NCBI RefSeq assembly: GCF_007483665.1
Contig: NZ_VIQO01000023.1
Span: 186,001 to 250,000 of the forward strand
Direction of reading: 5' to 3'
Source: Catellatospora sichuanensis
Lineage (GTDB): Bacteria > Actinomycetota > Actinomycetes > Mycobacteriales > Micromonosporaceae
Length of the DNA stretch: 64,000 nucleotides
Part shown: positions 25,997 to 33,339 of the stretch, piece after piece
How the letters are laid out: every line of letters begins with the position of its first letter
Position numbering within the stretch: position 1 is the stretch's first letter
The notes under the pieces: generated by a model
Seen by the model: only the letters and a program-made list of their open reading frames with translations
Databases searched by the model: none
What the model was told of the DNA's origin: nothing
Program-made: the position numbers and the translations under genes

Positions 25997-26539
25997 ATGA
26001 GGAAGATCGTCGCTGGGCTGTTCGTGTCGCTGGACGGCGTCGTCGAGGCGCCCGAGACGTGGCACTTCCCCTACTTCGACGATGCCATGGGCGCGGCCGT
26101 CGGCGCGCTGATGGAGGGCTCGGACGTGATGCTGCTGGGCCGCACCACGTATGACGGCTTCGCCGACTACTGGCCCAAGAGCGAGGACGAGTTCGCGGCC
26201 GTCATGAACGGCAAGCGCAAGGTCGTCGTGTCCAGCACCCTGCAGGACCCGGCCTGGGAGAACACCACCGTCGTGCGCGACCTCGACGAGCTGCGCGCCC
26301 TCAAGGCCGAGCCCGGCAAGAACCTCGGCATCACCGGCAGCGTGGTGCTGGTGCGCTCGCTGCTGCGGGCCGGTCTGCTCGACGAGCTGCACCTGCTGAT
26401 CCACCCGATCGTGGTGGGCCACGGCCAGCGCCTGTTCGACGACGGCGAGACGATCCCGCTGACCCTGGTGTCGTCCGAGACGTTCAAGACCGGCGTGCTG
26501 AACCTCGTCTACGCCCCCGCCCCGGCCCCGGCGGCGTGA
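25997..26539 (+). CDS. dihydrofolate reductase/RibD C-terminal family protein
   Basis: 180 residues; GGAGG precedes the ATG. N-terminal GLFVSLDGVVEAPETW, the LLGRTTYDGFADYW segment and GITGSVVLVRSLL are typical of the RibD_C/DHFR-like reductases common in actinomycetes. NADPH-dependent reduction of an unknown pterin or riboflavin-like substrate is likely. The C-terminus ends in AP repeats (APAPAPAA). A nested palindrome lies 23 bp after the stop. Confidence 0.9.
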   Translation: MRKIVAGLFVSLDGVVEAPETWHFPYFDDAMGAAVGALMEGSDVMLLGRTTYDGFADYWPKSEDEFAAVMNGKRKVVVSSTLQDPAWENTTVVRDLDELRALKAEPGKNLGITGSVVLVRSLLRAGLLDELHLLIHPIVVGHGQRLFDDGETIPLTLVSSETFKTGVLNLVYAPAPAPAA

Positions 26540-26561
26540 AGAGCTGAGCCGTACGGCGTCG

Positions 26562-26612
26562 CCGGGCCGTTGCGGATGACGCGGAATTTCCGCGCCGTCC
26601 GCAACGGCCCGG
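26562..26612. repeat. nested palindrome after the reductase gene
   Basis: Outer arms CCGGGCCGTTGCGGA and TCCGCAACGGCCCGG are perfect 15-bp complements. The 21-nt loop contains a second dyad, GCGGAATTTCCGC (26581-26593). No U tract follows, so it may be a terminator or a mobile palindrome. Confidence 0.7.
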
Positions 26613-26768
26613 CCGAACCCCTTCTCGCTCGGCAGGCACGGGCCTGCGCCGGCCGCCCGCGCCACTGTCGGCTGCCGGTCCCGAGGTGGCCGCCGGGATG
26701 CAAGGCCGTGCCGAGCGCACCACTTCCCGGTGCGGTGCGAGTGGATGCGGCCCTTTAGGGTGTCGGCC

Positions 26769-27188
26769 ATGTTGATCAGCAAGGACGAAATCGCCGCCAT
26801 GCGCGCCAAGCCCGCCTATGTGGCGGGCCTTTATCTCGGACGGCTCTCCCTGATTCCGGGCTTCGTCTTCGTCCGCGAATTGGTCACCCACGACCGGCGC
26901 ACCTACACCCTGACTGCCGGCATCGCCTTCGCGACGCAGGCGCTGCTGATGTTGTTCGCCTACCTGTACGGCAACTCTGCCCGCCCGGTCCGGTACAACG
27001 AACGCTCCGGCCGCCTCCGCACCGACGCGACCGAAGGTTTGGACGAGGCCACGTTCATCGACTTCTTCGTGCTGTGGCGTCCGCGCCCCCTGCCGGAGGG
27101 CCATGCGCACGAACCCACACAGGACACGTCCGACGTCGCTGACCCGACGCCGCGCCCGCTGCGCAAGCGCCTCGGCCACCGGCGCTGA
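26769..27188 (+). CDS. small membrane protein of unknown family
   Basis: 139 residues from the ATG at 26769. Two hydrophobic segments (residues about 20-45 and 55-75) are followed by a basic, Pro-rich cytoplasmic tail (DPTPRPLRKRLGHRR). The segment RELVTHDRRTYTLTAGI is distinctive. I do not recognise the family. It stands between two small plus-strand genes. Confidence 0.6.
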   Translation: MLISKDEIAAMRAKPAYVAGLYLGRLSLIPGFVFVRELVTHDRRTYTLTAGIAFATQALLMLFAYLYGNSARPVRYNERSGRLRTDATEGLDEATFIDFFVLWRPRPLPEGHAHEPTQDTSDVADPTPRPLRKRLGHRR

Positions 27189-27290
27189 GACAGCAGGCAC
27201 CGCTGACGGCCCCGCCGCCTGGCCAGGTCATTTCCGCCTCACCGTGGGGTCGATCGCCTTAGGATCGAGATGGCGGCCGCCATGCCTGAC

Positions 27291-27312
27291 AGCTCCTGTC
27301 AATTCAGGAGCT
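27291..27312. promoter_or_regulatory. perfect dyad upstream of the low-GC orphan
   Basis: AGCTCCTG-TCAATT-CAGGAGCT, 8-bp arms and 6-bp loop, 31 bp before the start codon at 27344. Suits an operator or a translation-controlling hairpin. Confidence 0.55.
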
Positions 27313-27343
27313 TCCAACTCGGTCACACTGAGAGGCAAGGCAG

Positions 27344-27805
27344 ATGGCAAAGAAAGTGAAGGACCTGCGCGTCACCCTGGAAGCCATCAGGTGCACCAAT
27401 TCGTCCGGCGACTCTGGAGCCAATCTGGAGATTTTCGGCCAACTCGAGGTCCGTGGGGTGTTCATCGACAATCAGGCAAACCCGCAGCCGGGCGCGGGAT
27501 CCCCCAAGGTGATGTGGAGCCGCCGCGAAAGCGATGGTGGGATGAACATCGCACCGAACACCGAATTCGTGGTCGACAAGTCCGTTATCCTGCCGGTCTT
27601 CGAGCGGGACTTCCTCTGGCTCGGCGGCAGGATCGTCGAGGAGGACGACTTCGTTGACGATGTGCTTGGCAACCATTTTCTAAGAATCAAATACGAAAAT
27701 ATCAAGCCTGAGACGGTCAGCGTCGTGTTCAACAGCGAGGACCAGGAGGTCGTCGCCCGGTACAAGGTAGAGGTGCTGGCGGAAAGGGTCGAGCAGAACG
27801 CCTGA
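27344..27805 (+). CDS. orphan beta-rich protein of unusual composition
   Basis: 153 residues. No family recognised. The protein is strand-rich and acidic (GRIVEEDDFVDDVLG) and starts with a Lys-rich MAKKVKDLRVTLEAI. The gene is visibly less GC-rich than its neighbours; the stretch near 27670-27710 uses AAATACGAAAATATC. That suggests recent transfer. It has its own dyad upstream. A C2-like or lectin-like sandwich is a possible guess but is not supported by motifs. Confidence 0.72.
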   Translation: MAKKVKDLRVTLEAIRCTNSSGDSGANLEIFGQLEVRGVFIDNQANPQPGAGSPKVMWSRRESDGGMNIAPNTEFVVDKSVILPVFERDFLWLGGRIVEEDDFVDDVLGNHFLRIKYENIKPETVSVVFNSEDQEVVARYKVEVLAERVEQNA

Positions 27806-27824
27806 CCTCTCACAGCTTCGCCAC

Positions 27825-28112
27825 CTACGGCGGGCGCGGCTCGACCCGCCACTGTCCGATGTCTGCGATCACAGCGCCGCTCGTGCGCGGATCTGTCGCC
27901 CGGGGCGCGTACGGCGATGTCGCGGTCGGCGTCGCCCGCGGCGACCCCGGCGGTGGCAACGTCGCGGGCCGCGCCCGCCACCGGCACCGGGCGGCGGGCC
28001 CGGGCGAGCGCCAGGCCGAGGTCCTTCGCCAGCGCGCCGAGGGGCGCTTCGAGCAGCATCCGTGCCATGGCCGAGCCCATCCGGCCCAGGCCGCACACCG
28101 CGACACCGTCAT
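27825..28112 (-). pseudogene. 3-hydroxyisobutyrate dehydrogenase-family remnant
   Basis: The ATG at 28112 overlaps the RidA stop as ATGA. A one-base frame change within the first six codons leads into CGLGRMGSAMARMLLEAP. This N-terminal Rossmann motif runs straight into the C-terminal family signature LGALAKDLGLALARARRPVP and AAGDADRDIA. About 200 middle residues (cofactor domain rest and catalytic Lys) are missing. The gene therefore carries both a frameshift and a large internal deletion. Confidence 0.7.
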
Positions 28113-28516
28113 GCGCGCTCCTCCGCGACGATCGCCCAGGCCTCGATCTCCAGCAGGAACTCTGGCGCGACCAGGGCGGCGACCTGCACCGCGGTGCTCG
28201 CCGGCAGTTGTGCGGCGTCGATGAACTCGTCGCGGGCGGCCCGTACGGCGGGCATGTGCGCGGCGTCGACGACGAAGTAGCCGAGCTTCACCACGTCGGC
28301 GAAGGTCGCGCCCGCCGCGTCGAGGCAGCGGCGCAGGTTCTCGAACACCTGCCGGGCCTGCGCGGCGGGGTCGCCGGGGCCGACCAGCCGGCCGTGCTCG
28401 TCGAGGGCCACCTGGCCGGAGATCGCTATCAGGCGACCGGTGCCCCAGGCGACGTGGCTGTATCCGGTGGCCGGCGCCATCCCGTCCGGCGCCGGCAACC
28501 GTACGACGTGCGTCAT
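28109..28516 (-). CDS. RidA/YjgF-family protein
   Basis: 135 residues from the ATG at 28514-28516 with GGAG 5 nt upstream. Typical RidA segments are GTGRLIAISGQVALDEHGRL, VFENLRRCLDAAGATFADVV and the C-terminal LEIEAWAI. The usual catalytic Arg would lie in PEFLLEIEA; here VAPEFLLEIEA lacks it, so true enamine deaminase activity is uncertain. Its stop overlaps the start of the dehydrogenase remnant, so they were once an operon. Confidence 0.88.
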   Translation of the reverse strand: MTHVVRLPAPDGMAPATGYSHVAWGTGRLIAISGQVALDEHGRLVGPGDPAAQARQVFENLRRCLDAAGATFADVVKLGYFVVDAAHMPAVRAARDEFIDAAQLPASTAVQVAALVAPEFLLEIEAWAIVAEERA

Positions 28517-28716
28517 CGTCACTCCTGTCTCGCGCGTTGCCTCATGATCCTCTCCCGGACCGAGACATCGCATCAACGCATACATCTGATGGCCGCCATG
28601 CGTGTCGCGCATGGCAGCCGTACGCGAGCTGCGCGACCGTTCCTACGGACTGTGCGCGCTCGCCTTCGCCGAGCCCTCTCCACGGTCACCGGACCACGCT
28701 GACCGTCGGTGCCGGG

Positions 28717-29292
28717 TCACCTCTCGCAGGTCTCGCGGGCGTTCTCCTCGAATTCGGCACGCGGCATCAGCACGGTGACGCCGTCGTCCGGGGCGAGCAC
28801 CTGATCAGGTCCGATCCGGTCGAAGTCCGCTGTGGTGAAGTCGACGTCGACGGCATAGCGGCGGCTCGATCCGACGAGGCTGTAGCGGACGCCGGGCTGC
28901 AGCGCCGCCAGCGGGACGACCTCGAATGCTCCCGGCGTCGGCAGCCCGATGACCACGTGGGGTTTCTCCGTGGTCCATCCGTGTGGCGGCGGGCCCAGCA
29001 GCTCGACCTCTACGATCTCGGTGGTCGGGTCGCCGTGCACGCTCCAGCTGACGTGCCGCCCCATGGTGGGTGTGCCGTCCGGTTCGCCGGATCCGGGTGT
29101 GGCGGTGGGGATGGGCTTGTCGTTCTCGTAGACGCTGATCCCCGCGGACCCCCCACCGCAGGTCACCAGCACCGCGATGGGTCTTCCGCCGTGCACGGCG
29201 AGGGCGACGATCGGCTCCGGGGCCGGCGTGCAGGCGGTGAGCGTACCGACGGCCAGTGCAAAGGCCGCCACCGCGGCGAGTCGTCTGCGCAT
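28717..29292 (-). CDS. predicted lipoprotein of unknown function
   Basis: 191 residues with a clean lipoprotein signal ending LTAC (Cys21). The mature part is Pro/Thr/Gly-rich beta sequence with PPPHGWTTEKPHVVIGLP near residue 100. No enzyme motif is recognised. It lies on its own upstream of the SulP-carbonic anhydrase terminator. Confidence 0.75.
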   Translation of the reverse strand: MRRRLAAVAAFALAVGTLTACTPAPEPIVALAVHGGRPIAVLVTCGGGSAGISVYENDKPIPTATPGSGEPDGTPTMGRHVSWSVHGDPTTEIVEVELLGPPPHGWTTEKPHVVIGLPTPGAFEVVPLAALQPGVRYSLVGSSRRYAVDVDFTTADFDRIGPDQVLAPDDGVTVLMPRAEFEENARETCER

Positions 29293-29355
29293 GGTGCAGA
29301 TCGTCCTGGCAGCACGTCACAGGTCGGGCACGGCAGCGCCTCGGTCTTGGCACGC

Positions 29356-29384
29356 CCGCCGCGTGCCGTCCTGGCACGCGGCGG
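29356..29384 (-). terminator. terminator of the SulP-carbonic anhydrase gene
   Basis: CCGCCGCGTGCC / GGCACGCGGCGG form a perfect 12-bp stem with a 5-nt loop, 12 bp beyond the stop codon at 29397. Confidence 0.8.
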
Positions 29385-29396
29385 CCCGCGGGCTGG

Positions 29397-31568
29397 TCAG
29401 TGGCTGGAGACGGGCGTGAACCGGGTGTGGGTCGGGTCCAGCAGGTGGATCCGGCTGGTGGCGATGTCGAAGTACATGCCGACCAGTTCCAGGCGGCCGT
29501 CGTGGACACGTTCGGCCACGGCCGGGTACGTCATCAGGTTCTCCAGCTGCTGGACCACGTTCTGCTGGCAGAGCCGGGTCAGATGGTCGCCCTCGCCGAC
29601 GGTCCCCCTGCCCACGCGGTGCAGGCTGGGCTGGGCATGGCGCAACCAGCGGTGCAGGTGCGGCATCGACGCCGGATGCGTCGCCGGGCGTAGCAGCGCG
29701 GCCAGCGCGCCGCAGCCGGAGTGCCCGCACACGGTGATGGTGCGCACCTGCAGCACGTGCAGCGCGAAGTCCATCGCCGCGGGCACGCTGCCGTCGTGGT
29801 CGTCGACGCCGTGCCGCGGCACGAGGTTGCCGACGTTGCGGATCGTGAACAGGTCACCCGGACCGGTCGACGTGATCATGCTGGGCACGATGCGCGAGTC
29901 GGCGCAGGTGATGAACAGCTGGGTCGGCTGCTGGCCGGTGCGGGCCAGCTCGGCCAGCAGCGGGCCGACCCGGCGGGCGCCGTGCCGGTGGAACAGCCGG
30001 GCGCCGCGGGCAAGGCGCTCGCGGGCCCCGTGCGGCACCGCCCGGTGCATGCGGGGCAGCAGCCACGCGGTCGGGTGGACCTTGCGGGCCGGGGAGCGGT
30101 GGCCGGTGATCGCGTCGGCGTACCAGTTGTGGTGCAGTTCGTGCACCTCGACGCTGCCGCCGCCGCGCTCGTGGCTGGTGCGCCAGTCGTGCAGCGCGGT
30201 CACCGCGGCGTGGTCCATGAAATCGGCGTTGAGCTCGACGCCGACCGTGACCCCCGCGGGCACCTGGGCCAGCGTCCGGGACAGCTGCGGCACCGCCAGG
30301 AAGGTCAGCGAGCCCTCGATGGCGACGTGCCAGCCGTGCTCGTCCTGGTAGGCCCGCACGGTGGCGTGGGTGAGCCGCCAGATCGACAGCAGCAGTGCGC
30401 ACCCCATGCCGACGAGCACGCCCTCGAACAGGCCCAGCACCACCACGGCCAGCATCGTCAGCAGGTAGACCGGCATCTCCCGGTGCTGGTGCACCTGCTG
30501 GGCGTGGGTCAGGTTGACCATCTGCACGCCGGTGTAGACCAGCAGCGCGGCCAGCGCGGGCAGCGGGATCAGTTCGATGACCGGCGCGGCGACGAGGACC
30601 AGCACCAGGATCCATACGCCGTGCAGCACCGCGGACAGCCGTGACCGGCCGCCGGCCTTCACGTTGGTCGTCGAGCGCACGATCACGCCGGCCACCGGCA
30701 GCCCGCCGAGCGCCCCGGCGACGATGTTGGCGGCACCCTGCCCGGCCAGCTCGCGATCCAGGTTGACCCGCGGGCCGTCGTGCATACGGTCCACGGCGAC
30801 CGCGCACAGCAGCGACTCGACACTGGCGACCAGCGCGACCGCGCCGACCGCGGCCAGGAACACCGACGGGGACGCGTCGGGCCAGATCGGGCCCGCGTCG
30901 AAGGCCAGGATGTCGTCGGGGATGTCCACCCGCTGCAGGTCCCACCCGGTCACGACCGCGACGGCGGTGCCGACGATGATCGCGGCGAGCGGTGCGGGCA
31001 CGATCCCGGCCAGTGTCGGCACGGCCCGCCAGCCCCACAGCACGGCCAGGGTGAGCACGCCGACGAAGACCGCGGGAGTGTGGTTGTGCAGCAGTTCCGC
31101 GGGCAGCGCGCGCAGGTTCGCCAGCGCCGAGGCCTGCGGGGCGTCACCGAGCAGCACGTGCACCTGGGACAGGACGATCACGACACCGACCCCGGCGAGC
31201 ATGCCGTGCACGATCGCGGGCGAGACGGCCAGTGCCGCCCGCGCCACCCGGGACGCGCCCATCAGCAGCTGCAGCACGCCCGCCGCGACGGTGACCGCGC
31301 ACGCCCCGCGCCAGCCGAAGGTGGCCACCGTCTGTGCCACGATCAGCGTCAGCCCGGCCGCCGGGCCGCTGACCTGCACCACCGACCCACCGAGCGCGCC
31401 GGCGACGACGCCGCCGATCACCGCGCTGATCAAACCCGCCATCACCGGGGCACCCGACGCGACCGCGATGCCCAGCGACAGCGGCAGTGCCACCAACACC
31501 ACCACCAGGGACGCGGGCACGTCCGTCCGCAACCGCTCACGCCATTGTGCGCTCATGTAGACGACCAC
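29397..31568 (-). CDS. SulP-family anion transporter fused to beta-carbonic anhydrase
   Basis: 723 residues. About 10-12 hydrophobic helices occupy the first 400 residues, including the SulP signature FGWRGACAVTVAAGVLQLLM and SRLSAVLHGVWILVLVLVAA. A STAS-like segment lies at about 430-500 (GVELNADFMDHAAVTALHDW). The C-terminal part is a beta-carbonic anhydrase with CADSR (Cys555, Asp557) and HSGCG (His616, Cys619), both zinc motifs intact. It probably moves bicarbonate while hydrating CO2 on the same polypeptide. The start may instead be the ATG at 31556. Confidence 0.92.
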   Translation of the reverse strand: MVVYMSAQWRERLRTDVPASLVVVLVALPLSLGIAVASGAPVMAGLISAVIGGVVAGALGGSVVQVSGPAAGLTLIVAQTVATFGWRGACAVTVAAGVLQLLMGASRVARAALAVSPAIVHGMLAGVGVVIVLSQVHVLLGDAPQASALANLRALPAELLHNHTPAVFVGVLTLAVLWGWRAVPTLAGIVPAPLAAIIVGTAVAVVTGWDLQRVDIPDDILAFDAGPIWPDASPSVFLAAVGAVALVASVESLLCAVAVDRMHDGPRVNLDRELAGQGAANIVAGALGGLPVAGVIVRSTTNVKAGGRSRLSAVLHGVWILVLVLVAAPVIELIPLPALAALLVYTGVQMVNLTHAQQVHQHREMPVYLLTMLAVVVLGLFEGVLVGMGCALLLSIWRLTHATVRAYQDEHGWHVAIEGSLTFLAVPQLSRTLAQVPAGVTVGVELNADFMDHAAVTALHDWRTSHERGGGSVEVHELHHNWYADAITGHRSPARKVHPTAWLLPRMHRAVPHGARERLARGARLFHRHGARRVGPLLAELARTGQQPTQLFITCADSRIVPSMITSTGPGDLFTIRNVGNLVPRHGVDDHDGSVPAAMDFALHVLQVRTITVCGHSGCGALAALLRPATHPASMPHLHRWLRHAQPSLHRVGRGTVGEGDHLTRLCQQNVVQQLENLMTYPAVAERVHDGRLELVGMYFDIATSRIHLLDPTHTRFTPVSSH

Positions 31569-31636
31569 CTCTCCTTACGCGTTCTGCCCACCTCAACTGC
31601 GCCAAGCTGAGAAAACGCTGATGAAGAGATCGTCGA

Positions 31637-32191
31637 TCAATCCGATGAACCGTCCGGTTCGTGTGGCCGGTAGAGGCCGAGCAGCAGGCCGTAGCGCATG
31701 CCGTCGTCGCCTGCGTCAGGAGTGTCCTCGGCCAGTGCGGTCAGGGTCACGGTGAGCTCGCGCACCTGCTCGGCGGTCAGCCGCAGGTGACGCAGCACCA
31801 GGAGCGGGTCGGGCGCGGCTGCGGCGATCTCCGCGCCGAGCGCCTGGAACGCGACCGCTGTGTTCTCCGCCGCGCCGGGGCCGGTGTAGTGCAGGGCTCG
31901 GGCCGGGCGGGCGTAGTACTGCTCGGTGCCGCCGCGCACGGTGCGGGTGCCGGCGGGCCGCACCAACCCGGCCTCCACGAGCACCTTCAGGTGGTGCGCC
32001 ACATTGCCCTTGTTGGTACGCAGCACCGCCGCCAGCCGACTGACGGTGGCCGGGCGTTCCAGGGCGAACAGCAGCCGGTGCCGCATCGGGTGGGCCAGCG
32101 CCTTGTAGTGCTCCGGCGAGGTCACTCGCATGACCGGCTCGTCCGCAGGCTGCGCCGTCCGGTCCGCCTGCTTCTCGTCCCGCGGTGTCAT
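31637..32191 (-). CDS. ArsR-like winged-helix regulator
   Basis: 184 residues. The helix-turn-helix is HPMRHRLLFALERPATVSRL with recognition helix RTNKGNVAHHLKVLVEAGLV. The C-terminal 90 residues form a helical effector or dimer domain. It is divergent from the S41 peptidase across 57 bp that contain a 10-bp inverted repeat. It most likely represses both directions. Confidence 0.9.
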   Translation of the reverse strand: MTPRDEKQADRTAQPADEPVMRVTSPEHYKALAHPMRHRLLFALERPATVSRLAAVLRTNKGNVAHHLKVLVEAGLVRPAGTRTVRGGTEQYYARPARALHYTGPGAAENTAVAFQALGAEIAAAAPDPLLVLRHLRLTAEQVRELTVTLTALAEDTPDAGDDGMRYGLLLGLYRPHEPDGSSD

Positions 32192-32196
32192 GAGTT

Positions 32197-32220
32197 AAGC
32201 GTTAAGAACTCTTGACGCTT
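32197..32220. promoter_or_regulatory. operator between the regulator and S41 peptidase
   Basis: AAGCGTTAAG-AACT-CTTGACGCTT, 10-bp arms with one mismatch. The right arm leads into the -35-like TTGACG of the plus-strand promoter. A second dyad, CTTGAC-N5-GTCAAG (32211-32227), overlaps it. Confidence 0.7.
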
Positions 32221-32248
32221 TGTCAAGCGGCGTGCTTACCTGGACCGC

Positions 32249-33214
32249 ATGTTGAAGCCTGAGGTGACTGATCTCGTCGACCGGCTGCGGACCCTGGTCG
32301 AGCAGCGCTACGTGTTCCCCGACGAGGCCGCCGAGATCTCCCGCCGCCTGGCGGCGGGCCGCGACGGCTACCCTGCCGATCCGGCTGCACTGGCCGCGGC
32401 GGTCACCGCCGACCTGCAGTCCGTCAACGGCGACAAGCACCTGCGCCTGCTGCACCACGCCGAGCCGCAAGCGGAGCAGGACCCCCACGACGACGCCGCC
32501 GAGTACGCGGCGATGGCGCAGTGGGCCGAGCGCACCTGCGGCGGAGTGGTGTCGGCGCGCCGCCTGCCGGGCGACGTCGGGCTGCTGGAGGTCGCGCCGG
32601 TGCTGTTCCCCGCGGTGCTCGTCGGCGACGTCTACGCCGCCGCGTTCACCCTGCTCGCCCCGGTGCAGGCGCTGATCGTGGACCTGCGCGGCTGCCTGGG
32701 CGGCGAGCCGTCCGCGGTGGGCCTGTTCATGAGCTACCTGTGGGACCACGAGCCGGTGCAGCTCACCGGCATGTACGAGCGCACCACCGGTCAGGTCCGG
32801 CAGTCGTGGACGCACGCGCACGTGCCCGGACGCCGGTACGGCCGCACCCGGCCGCTGTACGTGCTGACCGGCGGAGCCACGTTCTCCGGGGGCGAGGCGC
32901 TGGCCTATGACGTGCAGCAGACCGGGCGCGGCACCGTCGTCGGCGAGCGGACCCGCGGCGGCGCGCACCCACGCGAGGGCTTCCGCCTGCATCCGCACCT
33001 GGAGGCGACGATCTCGGTCGCCCGCGCGGTCAACCCCGTCTCCGGCACGAACTGGGAGGGCACCGGCGTCACACCCGACATCGAGGTCGACGCGGACCGG
33101 GCACTGCCGACGGCGTACACGGCGGCGCTCGAACTGGTCGCCGACGGCGGCGGACCGAGCGCCGCCGAGGCCAGGGCCGCACTCGCCGACTCCGGTTCCG
33201 CGCGAGACAAGTGA
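32249..33214 (+). CDS. S41-family (tail-specific/IRBP-like) peptidase
   Basis: 321 residues. The catalytic region LTGGATFSGGEALAYDVQQ places Ser213 as nucleophile with Glu216. The N-terminal cap (VTDLVDRLRTLVEQRYVFPD) and LRGCLGGEPSAVGLFMSYLW are typical. No signal peptide or PDZ domain is seen, so it is a short cytoplasmic C-terminal-processing-type hydrolase. It is controlled by the divergent winged-helix repressor. Substrate is unknown. Confidence 0.9.
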   Translation: MLKPEVTDLVDRLRTLVEQRYVFPDEAAEISRRLAAGRDGYPADPAALAAAVTADLQSVNGDKHLRLLHHAEPQAEQDPHDDAAEYAAMAQWAERTCGGVVSARRLPGDVGLLEVAPVLFPAVLVGDVYAAAFTLLAPVQALIVDLRGCLGGEPSAVGLFMSYLWDHEPVQLTGMYERTTGQVRQSWTHAHVPGRRYGRTRPLYVLTGGATFSGGEALAYDVQQTGRGTVVGERTRGGAHPREGFRLHPHLEATISVARAVNPVSGTNWEGTGVTPDIEVDADRALPTAYTAALELVADGGGPSAAEARAALADSGSARDK

Positions 33215-33258
33215 CAAACGATCACATCACAGCAATCACGACTGTCTCATTTGGGGCC

Positions 33259-33287
33259 TTGACCCGCACCACCCCGGGCGCTAGTTT
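33259..33287 (+). promoter_or_regulatory. promoter of the secreted pseudo-trypsin gene
   Basis: TTGACC (33259-33264), 17-bp spacer, TAGTTT (33282-33287). About 50 bp before the start codon at 33340, which is preceded by GGGGAG. Confidence 0.6.
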
Positions 33288-33339
33288 CCGCGAGTGGATC
33301 TCACCTTGATGATCCAATCAATACGGGGAGTCAATTGAC

